NCBI GenBank assembly: GCA_944327425.1
Contig: CALVHJ010000036.1
Coordinates: 1 to 11,976, forward strand
DNA from: an uncultured Bacilli bacterium
Lineage (GTDB): Bacteria > Bacillota_I > Bacilli_A > RF39 > UBA660
Direction: 5' to 3'
DNA length: 11,976 nt
Positions 7,847 through 11,976 of this stretch are shown in pieces; positions within the stretch are counted from its first letter, which is position 1, and every line of letters begins with the position of its first letter. Both the position numbers and the translations under genes were made by a program. The notes beneath the pieces are model-generated. The model did not search any database, had not been told where the DNA came from, and saw only the letters and a program-made list of their open reading frames with translations.

Positions 7847-7939
7847 ATGATCACCGATTTTATTTTAGCAAATTCAGAAATTATTAGCAATAGTAGATTT
7901 GTTAAGGAAAATGTAGTATTATAAAAAACAGGTGATTTT

Positions 7940-8665
7940 ATGAAGAAATATGATTATATTTTGTTTGATTTGGATGATACTTTAATTGATAATTTAGAAA
8001 ATGTACGTCATGCATATAAAAAAATGCTTGAATATGTAGGAGTTGATTATACGGAAGAAGGCTTTAAAAAATGGTTTTTATTAGACACTCAGTATTGGCT
8101 TGATTTTGGTAATAAAAAAATAGATGTTCCTTTAGAATACCAAACTAGTCAAGAACTGTTTGTTAAATATGTTAGAAGTTTGCGATATATGAAGTATTTG
8201 GAAGGAAAAATTTCTTTAAATGATGCTTTTATTATTAATGATATTTATCTTCAAGCTTTAAATGAAGTGGTTGTGCCTATTTGTGGAGCTTATGAAACTT
8301 TAGAATATTTACATGATAAATATAAATTAGTAATAACAACAAATGGCCCAACTTTGGCGGTAGAACCAAAACTTAGGAAAATAAATTGTTTAGCTTTTTT
8401 TGATTATATATTTTCCTCTGATATGACAAAGAAAACTGTTACTAAACCTAATCGAGAGTATTTTTGGGAATTACAAAATTTTTTAAATTATTATAAAAAC
8501 AATAGAATGTTAATAGTTGGAGATTCTTTAAAAACAGATATTAAAGGTGGTATGAATGCAGGAATAGACTCGTGTTGGTTTAATCCTAGGAAAGAGGAAT
8601 TACCTATAGAATATAGTCCTACGATGGTTATTTCTAATTTACAGGAGTTAACAAGAAAGTTGTAA
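7940..8665 (+). CDS. HAD-superfamily phosphatase, YjjG-like nucleotidase
   Basis: HAD phosphatases hydrolyse phosphate esters through an aspartyl-phosphate. YjjG-like members act on (non-canonical) pyrimidine nucleoside monophosphates, cleaning the nucleotide pool in the cytoplasm. All four motifs are present: DLDDT (nucleophile Asp10, acid Asp12), TNG (134-136), Lys169 in TKPN, and GDSLKTDIKGG (194-204) with Asp195 and Asp200 for Mg. A helical cap lies between motifs I and II (about 20-110), as in the class I subfamily. At 241 residues the length is normal and there is no signal peptide. GGTGATT precedes the ATG. It stands divergent from the acetyltransferase with a 93-bp gap. The superfamily is certain; the nucleotidase assignment is by overall resemblance only. 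Confidence 0.88.
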   Translation: MKKYDYILFDLDDTLIDNLENVRHAYKKMLEYVGVDYTEEGFKKWFLLDTQYWLDFGNKKIDVPLEYQTSQELFVKYVRSLRYMKYLEGKISLNDAFIINDIYLQALNEVVVPICGAYETLEYLHDKYKLVITTNGPTLAVEPKLRKINCLAFFDYIFSSDMTKKTVTKPNREYFWELQNFLNYYKNNRMLIVGDSLKTDIKGGMNAGIDSCWFNPRKEELPIEYSPTMVISNLQELTRKL

Positions 8666-8681
8666 ACTAAATGTCTTTTGT

Positions 8682-8710
8682 TTGTAAAATATATCTTTTG
8701 ATGTTATCAT
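8682..8710 (+). promoter_or_regulatory. sigma-A promoter for flavin reductase gene
   Basis: TTGTAA (8682-8687), a 17-bp spacer and TATCAT (8705-8710), preceded by TGT as an extended -10, lie 29 bp before the flavin reductase ATG. The spacing is ideal although both boxes are imperfect. Confidence 0.5.
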
Positions 8711-8739
8711 ATAAATAGATAGTAAAAGGATGTGTTATT

Positions 8740-9318
8740 ATGAAAAAGAATTTAGGTGTTCATCCATATGTGTTCCCTATGCCGATTTTAATGATAGCTA
8801 CTTATGATGAAGATGGAAAAGTTGATGTTATGAATATGGCTTGGGGTGGTATATGTGATGATAATATGGTTGCTTTAAATATTAGTGAAGATCATCAAAC
8901 TGCTGATAATATAAAAAAGAGAAGAGCTTTTACTTTGAGTATAGCAGATGTTGATCATTTAGAAGAGTCGGATTATTTTGGTACAGTATCAGGAAGGAAT
9001 GTGGCTGATAAATTCGAACGTACGGGTATGAAGGCTGTTAAAAGTAATAGTGTAGATGCCCCAATTATACTTGACTATCCATTGACGCTAGAATGTAGTG
9101 TAGTAGAATTAGAGCATACAACATATGGTGGTTTTAGAGTTATAGGGGAAATTATAAATGTTATAGCGGATGAAGAAGTTTTAGATAAAGATGGTCATGT
9201 TGATCCAACAAAATTAAATGCTTTTGTCTTTGATCAATTTCAAAATGGTTATTATAAGATAGGTGAAAAAGTGGGTACAGCTTGGCAAAGTGGAAGAAAG
9301 TTTATTAAAAAGAATTAA
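8740..9318 (+). CDS. flavin reductase-like FMN-binding protein
   Basis: Members of this flavoredoxin/flavin reductase-like family bind FMN in a split beta-barrel and pass electrons from NAD(P)H or to other proteins. The chain matches throughout its 192 residues. It has PMPILMIATYDEDGKVDVM near the N-terminus, NMAWGG (32-37) in the FMN-binding region, and the later HQTADNI and FTLSIAD segments that line the flavin site, then GFRVIGEI in the last strand pair. It has no signal peptide and should be cytoplasmic. The ribosome site AAAGGA lies about 9 nt before ATG 8740. The stop is one base before the start of the acetyltransferase pseudogene, so both were once a single unit. The electron donor and partner are unknown. 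Confidence 0.9.
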   Translation: MKKNLGVHPYVFPMPILMIATYDEDGKVDVMNMAWGGICDDNMVALNISEDHQTADNIKKRRAFTLSIADVDHLEESDYFGTVSGRNVADKFERTGMKAVKSNSVDAPIILDYPLTLECSVVELEHTTYGGFRVIGEIINVIADEEVLDKDGHVDPTKLNAFVFDQFQNGYYKIGEKVGTAWQSGRKFIKKN

Positions 9319-9319
9319 G

Positions 9320-9766
9320 ATGGTAGATTTAAAAATAACGAAGAATAATATTAAAGAAGTGGAAGATTATGTTTTATTTAATTTACATAAATTTAATCAA
9401 AAACATAATGATTATATAAGAAATAATTCCTCTGATAATCACAATAATAAAATAAATGGTAATTTTGCTGTTTATGTTAACAGAAAAATAATAGGTGGAG
9501 CATTAGGATATATTAAATATGGTTGGTATTTTTTAAATGATTTTTATATTGAAGAAGAATACTGAGGACATGGTATAGGTACGCAAGTAATAAAAGAAAT
9601 AGAACAGTTTGCTTTAGATAATAAAGCTTTAGGAGTAAGAGTTGAATCTTGGGATTTTCAAGCTCCCAAATTTTATCAAAAGCTTGGCTATGTTATTTTA
9701 AGTTAGTTTAAAGATTGCCCTTTAGGTACAGTATGTTATAGTTTATATAAAAGATTTGGAGATTAG
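9320..9766 (+). pseudogene. GNAT-family N-acetyltransferase with two in-frame stop codons
   Basis: The start ATG follows the flavin reductase stop by one base. The frame reads through a TGA at 9563-9565 in EEEY-stop-GHGIGTQVI and a TAG at 9704-9706 in GYVILS-stop-FKDCPLG, and ends with a TAG at 9764-9766. Across both stops it gives a complete GNAT protein of about 148 residues: the acetyl-CoA loop GHGIGT, then ESWDFQAPKFYQKLGY and the closing DCPLGTVCYSLYKRF characteristic of this subfamily. Family members usually have Arg or Gln at the first stop, so a single change of CGA or AGA to TGA would explain it. Only the first 81 residues can be made, which lacks the cofactor loop. The gene is therefore broken. 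Confidence 0.85.
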
Positions 9767-9815
9767 AATAAAAATTTGGTTAATTGTCAAATAGTGTGTA
9801 CAGAACACAAAATAA

Positions 9816-10427
9816 GGGATAATTAATGGTAATATTTCTTATGTTGTAGGAGATGTTACCGATAGCAAAGTAGTAGAAGAAGTAGTAGCAAAGGCTAAAA
9901 ATGATTTTGGTAGACTTGATATTTTAGTCAATAATGCCGGTTGGTGTCCAGTACAACCGATAACAGAAATTACGGTGGAAGATTATGATAAAGCCTTTAA
10001 CTTAGATGTAAGGGCTGTTGTTGATTTAACTACTAAAGCACTTCCGATGATTATGGCAACAAAAGGAAATATTATTAATTTATCAAGTGTTGGTGCAACT
10101 CATCTGGCAGCTAATCTTTCAATGTATACTGGGACCAAAGTAGCAATTGAAAACTTTACAAGAGTATGGGCTTTAGAACTAGCGCTAAAAGGAGTTAGAG
10201 TTAATGCAATTGCTCCTGGAGCAGTAAGAACAAATATCTGGAATTCTACTGATTTACCTGAAGAAGAGGAGAGAGCCCACGCGGCAAAAGTAGCTGAAAC
10301 CATTCCAGTACAGAGATTTGCTACTCCAGAGGAAATAGCAAATGTGGCTCTTTTCTTGGTAAGTAATGAAGCAAGTTATGTAACTGGTTCTATTTATGCT
10401 GTAGATGGAGGACAAGGGGCATTATAA
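9816..10427 (+). pseudogene. SDR-family oxidoreductase lacking its N-terminal Rossmann segment
   Basis: Short-chain dehydrogenases use NAD(P)H to reduce carbonyls. The open frame (after a TAA at 9813) covers the later part of the fold: GDVTD, LVNNAG (ending about 9941), INLSS, the catalytic pair Tyr (10125-10127) and Lys (10137-10139) in YTGTK, and the closing SYVTGSIYAVDGG. The glycine-rich TGxxxGxG nucleotide loop and about 50 residues expected before it are absent. The sequence before 9816 is non-coding and abuts the acetyltransferase remnant. An internal GTG at 9975 would give 150 residues, but without the cofactor site. An ATG at 9826 after AAGGGAT is out of frame. A 5' deletion is the simplest explanation; activity is not expected. 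Confidence 0.85.
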
Positions 10428-10430
10428 TAC

Positions 10431-10459
10431 TTGAAATTCAGTTTATTTTATATTATAAT
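10431..10459 (+). promoter_or_regulatory. sigma-A promoter for small plus-strand RNA
   Basis: TTGAAA (10431-10436), a 17-bp spacer and TATAAT (10454-10459) form a near-consensus promoter directly after the SDR remnant. No long plus-strand frame follows, so it should drive a non-coding RNA starting near 10466. Confidence 0.8.
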
Positions 10460-10493
10460 GTATATAGATGAAGGAAACTTCATAAAATAAAAA

Positions 10494-10527
10494 AGGAACA
10501 TTCAATATTTCCGTGTTGAGTGCTACC
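10494..10527. repeat. left arm of inverted repeat
   Basis: AGGAACATT begins and GAGTGCTACC ends this 34-base arm. It is the imperfect inverse of 10687-10713, with about 7 extra bases in the middle. It lies 5' in the plus-strand RNA. On the minus strand it would form the 3' end of the toxin message, followed by CCTTTTTTATTTT. Confidence 0.8.
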
Positions 10528-10542
10528 ACAATAAAATGTGTT

Positions 10543-10576
10543 GCACCTAATTCATCAGATGAGTTAGGTGCTCTTT
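10543..10576. terminator. shared central hairpin terminator
   Basis: GCACCTAATTCATC (10543-10556) pairs with GATGAGTTAGGTGC (10558-10571) with one wobble or mismatch. On the plus strand TCTTTT follows, a good terminator for the small RNA. On the minus strand the hairpin follows the toxin stop by 4 bases but the T-run is poor, so that message may read on to the second repeat arm. Confidence 0.7.
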
Positions 10577-10659
10577 TAGTTTAACACTACAAATAGTAAT
10601 GCTATAAGTAAAAGGATGATAATAAGCAGGGAAGAAATTAAAAAATCTTTCTTACTCAT
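10576..10659 (-). CDS. 27-residue hydrophobic peptide, candidate type I toxin
   Basis: The peptide begins MSKKDFLISS and continues as an unbroken run of Leu, Ile, Val, Ala and Phe to a final Asn, one membrane helix with a short positively charged N-terminus. Such peptides damage or depolarise the membrane when made in excess, as in the TxpA, BsrG and Fst groups of type I toxins, although I cannot match it to one. The ribosome site GGAGGTGAT (10667-10675) is a nine-base match to the 16S tail, strong for so small a gene. I chose ATG 10659 because it lies 8 nt beyond GGAGG; an in-frame ATG two codons upstream is too close. Strong translation signals, its own promoter and a facing small RNA argue for a real gene. 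Other small membrane peptides cannot be excluded. Confidence 0.65.
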   Translation of the reverse strand: MSKKDFLISSLLIIILLLIALLFVVLN

Positions 10660-10686
10660 ATGCATCACCTCCAGTTTTAACATGAA

Positions 10687-10713
10687 GGTAGCACCCAACT
10701 ATTAAATGTTCCT
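10687..10713. repeat. right arm of inverted repeat
   Basis: GGTAGCACCCAAC...AATGTTCCT (27 bases) is the inverse of 10494-10527. It is the predicted 5' end of the minus-strand toxin message, which starts almost exactly at its outer edge (about 10713). The message's two ends can therefore pair. Confidence 0.8.
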
Positions 10714-10719
10714 ATTAAT

Positions 10720-10748
10720 ATTATATCAAACTTTAGTATGGTAATCAA
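10720..10748 (-). promoter_or_regulatory. sigma-A promoter for the small hydrophobic peptide
   Basis: On the minus strand TTGATT (10748-10743), a 17-bp spacer and TATAAT (10725-10720) give a strong promoter with a start near 10713. The -35 box overlaps an inverted repeat, AATCAAT (10743-10749) with ATTGATT (10761-10767), which may be an operator or a weak terminator for the merR transcript. Confidence 0.8.
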
Positions 10749-10784
10749 TAAAATTGTATAATTGATTGCTAAAAAATGATGGCT

Positions 10785-11195
10785 TTATTCGTCATCTTTT
10801 TCTGTTGGCTTTAGGTTGCTGTAATACTTTGTCTTACCACTTAGTACTTCTTCATAAAAGTTTTGTTTCCAATGAATATAGTTGATGCTATCTTGGATTT
10901 CATTGATTTTATTTTGTAATTCTTTTAGCTTGAGATCTAGTACTTTTTGTCTTTCGGGAATAGATGATTCTCCCTTTAAACATAAATCTAAATATTCTTT
11001 CATTTCGGTAATACTCATGTTGCAACTTTTTAAGCAAGATAAACTTTTGATCCATTCAATATCTTTATCACTGAAAATACGGTAGTTATTTTTATCTCTT
11101 TTGACATTTGGTACTAATCCTTCATTACAATAAAATTTTAAAGTATCGTAAGATAATCCTGTTTTTTCACATGCTTGTTTCATCGAATACAACAT
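10785..11195 (-). CDS. MerR-family transcriptional regulator
   Basis: MerR proteins bind dyads inside over-long promoter spacers and untwist the DNA to activate transcription. The winged helix-turn-helix lies at residues 4-70 (SMKQACEKTGLSYDTLKFYC and then RDKNNYRIFSDKDI), followed by a long coiled helix (about 80-115) for dimerisation and a short charged C-terminus. At 136 residues it is a usual size. The tail has no cysteine pair of the metal-sensing type, which suggests an organic or redox signal. ATG 11195 is 9 nt from AAAGGAG. The gene is divergent from an aldo/keto reductase, a common pairing, with candidate operators between them. GATG/CATC before a T-run after the stop is a weak terminator. 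Confidence 0.92.
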   Translation of the reverse strand: MLYSMKQACEKTGLSYDTLKFYCNEGLVPNVKRDKNNYRIFSDKDIEWIKSLSCLKSCNMSITEMKEYLDLCLKGESSIPERQKVLDLKLKELQNKINEIQDSINYIHWKQNFYEEVLSGKTKYYSNLKPTEKDDE

Positions 11196-11231
11196 ATTTT
11201 ACATCTCCTTTAAAAAAATTAAAATTATCAC

Positions 11232-11262
11232 TTGACCGGGAGTTACTCCCTGGTTGTATAGT
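11232..11262 (+). promoter_or_regulatory. MerR-type 19-bp-spacer promoter with perfect dyad
   Basis: TTGACC (11232-11237) and TATAGT (11257-11262) are 19 bp apart, two more than normal. The spacer begins with the perfect dyad GGGAGTTACTCCC (11238-11250). This is the classic MerR activation layout. On the other strand the dyad lies just after the merR start site, so the same site could also repress merR. Confidence 0.7.
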
Positions 11263-11265
11263 GTA

Positions 11266-11294
11266 ATTGTACTAAAAAATTATTTAGTTGTCAA
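11266..11294 (-). promoter_or_regulatory. sigma-A promoter for merR
   Basis: On the minus strand TTGACA (11294-11289), 17 bp and TACAAT (11271-11266) form a near-consensus promoter with a start near 11259, about 60 nt before the merR ATG. Confidence 0.7.
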
Positions 11295-11319
11295 GAGAGG
11301 TGATTTTAGAAAAAAATAC

Positions 11320-11350
11320 TTGACTAAAGTAAACTCTAATTTGGTATATT
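11320..11350 (+). promoter_or_regulatory. second 19-bp-spacer promoter, proximal to aldo/keto reductase
   Basis: TTGACT (11320-11325) and TATATT (11345-11350) are again 19 bp apart, with the near-palindrome TAAAGT-AA-ACTCTA at 11325-11338. It lies 23 bp before the reductase ATG, with AAAGGA (11358-11363) as ribosome site. Confidence 0.6.
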
Positions 11351-11373
11351 AAATATGAAAGGATGGATATGTT

Positions 11374-11976
11374 ATGGAACATGTGAAATTAAACAATGGA
11401 GTAGAGATGCCAATATTAGGTTTTGGAGTTTATCAAATACCTAAGGAAGAAACAAAAGAGTGTGTTTTAAATGCAATTAAAGTTGGGTATCGTTCTATAG
11501 ATACAGCGCAAAGTTATTTTAATGAAAGTGAAGTAGGGGATGCAATAAGGGAATGTGGTGTTCCAAGAGAAGAACTTTTTATTACAACAAAAGTATGGAT
11601 TGATAATTATGGATATGATAAGTGTAGAGAATCTGTTTTAAAATCTCTTGAGAAATTAAAGACTGATTATATTGATCTTGTTTTACTTCATCAACCATTT
11701 AGTGATTATTATGGGGCTTATCGGGCTTTAGAAGATTTATATCATGAAGGTAAGATAAGAGCGATTGGTGTATCTAATTTTTATCCGGATAGACTTGCTG
11801 ATATGTGTTTATTTGGACGTAAGGTAATTCCAACGGTTAATCAGGTGGAAACAAATCCATTTAACGGGCAAGTGAAAGCTCAAGAAAATATGGAGAAATA
11901 CGGAGTTCATATTGAAGCATGGGCACCATTTGGTGAAGGTAAAAGTGGTATGTTTGAGAATGTTACACTTAAAAAA
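11374..11976 (+). CDS. aldo/keto reductase, truncated by window end
   Basis: Aldo/keto reductases reduce aldehydes and ketones with NADPH. The first 201 codons are present and the gene continues past the window. The catalytic tetrad is intact: Asp43 (in SIDTAQSY), Tyr48, Lys73 (FITTKVW) and His106 (LLHQPF). The usual GKIRAIGVSNF and VNQVETNPF segments of the barrel follow. The first ATG in frame is 11374, 10 nt after AAAGGA; upstream ATGs at 11363 and 11369 are out of frame. It is of the small soluble 2,5-diketogluconate-reductase-like group (an inference from the sequence pattern). The divergent MerR gene and operator-like promoters suggest induction by a reactive carbonyl or similar stress. 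The physiological substrate cannot be told. Confidence 0.93.
   Translation, partial: MEHVKLNNGVEMPILGFGVYQIPKEETKECVLNAIKVGYRSIDTAQSYFNESEVGDAIRECGVPREELFITTKVWIDNYGYDKCRESVLKSLEKLKTDYIDLVLLHQPFSDYYGAYRALEDLYHEGKIRAIGVSNFYPDRLADMCLFGRKVIPTVNQVETNPFNGQVKAQENMEKYGVHIEAWAPFGEGKSGMFENVTLKK

Larger units (their letters stand above)
10466..10578 (+). ncRNA. small RNA, candidate type I antitoxin
   Basis: A transcript from about 10466 would begin with a 6-bp hairpin with GAAA loop (ATGAAG/CTTCAT, 10468-10483), continue through the left inverted repeat, and end at the hairpin plus TCTTTT at 10571-10576, about 110 nt in all. It carries no good reading frame. Its 3' half is complementary to the end of the toxin-like gene's message on the other strand. 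ATGAAGG in its 5' hairpin also matches CCTTCAT of the message, just upstream of its ribosome site. The boundaries are predicted from promoter and terminator, not measured. Confidence 0.6.

Noticed and set aside
9563..9565. In-frame TGA as a sign that TGA codes for Trp
   Set aside because: Trp codons elsewhere are TGG, the same gene has a further in-frame TAG, family members usually have Arg or Gln at this site, and the other acetyltransferase uses TGA as its restored stop.
9794..9809. TGTGT/ACACA dyad as an operator
   Set aside because: Only five base pairs and located beside two broken genes; too weak to support a regulatory site.
10100..10303. Minus-strand open frame in the SDR remnant
   Set aside because: It is the shadow of a well-conserved SDR frame on the plus strand.
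10494..10713. 220-bp unit as an insertion element
   Set aside because: The inverted arms are unequal (34 and 27 bases), no flanking duplication is visible, and the arms coincide with RNA ends, which the small-RNA/peptide reading explains better. A genome copy count would settle it.
10882..11085. Plus-strand open frame in merR
   Set aside because: It is antisense to a clear MerR gene and lacks a ribosome site.

Overview
The window looks like a low-GC Bacillota or Mycoplasmatota-type gut bacterium (an inference). It is strongly AT-rich, uses AAA/GAA/TTA codons, has GGAGG-type ribosome sites and sigma-A promoters, and carries TIR/SPFH and BspA-type repeat proteins of kinds known from gut Firmicutes. 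The standard genetic code fits: all Trp codons seen are TGG, and the acetyltransferase frame at 7366-7846 ends at TGA once one base is removed.

Region 1 (1-1745) is the end of a mobilizable element. A cluster of hairpins, a possible transfer origin, is followed by a 70-residue unknown protein and a MobV (Mob_Pre) relaxase with an intact catalytic core.

Region 2 (1873-6989) is a tightly packed four-gene operon directly downstream of the relaxase. It encodes a zinc-ribbon/TIR/multi-TM/SH3b protein, an SPFH protein with a C-terminal zinc ribbon, a BspA-like repeat membrane protein with a cytoplasmic tail, and a small protein with an R-x4-H motif typical of HEPN ribonucleases. The gene pairs are separated by 9 bp, a stop/start overlap and 15 bp. 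The set resembles a membrane-linked sensor/effector system and may be a defence cassette. This is the strongest candidate for an undescribed system, although its function is inferred.

Region 3 (6990-7365) has no intact gene. It holds a promoter, a structured RNA of about 150 nt ending in a terminator-like hairpin whose 3' arm contains a ribosome site, and a short decayed reading frame.

Region 4 (7366-10427) contains ordinary housekeeping genes mixed with decaying ones: a frameshifted acetyltransferase, an intact HAD phosphatase and flavin reductase, a second acetyltransferase with two in-frame stops, and an SDR oxidoreductase lacking its nucleotide-binding N-terminus.

Region 5 (10428-10785) is a compact locus absent from the longer gene calls. 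A 27-residue hydrophobic peptide on the minus strand and a short plus-strand RNA have excellent convergent promoters, a shared central hairpin and matching inverted repeats. The layout is that of a type I toxin-antitoxin locus.

Region 6 (10785-11976) is a MerR regulator divergent from an aldo/keto reductase that runs off the window. The spacer between them holds two 19-bp-spacer, dyad-containing promoters of the MerR-controlled type and a normal promoter for merR.
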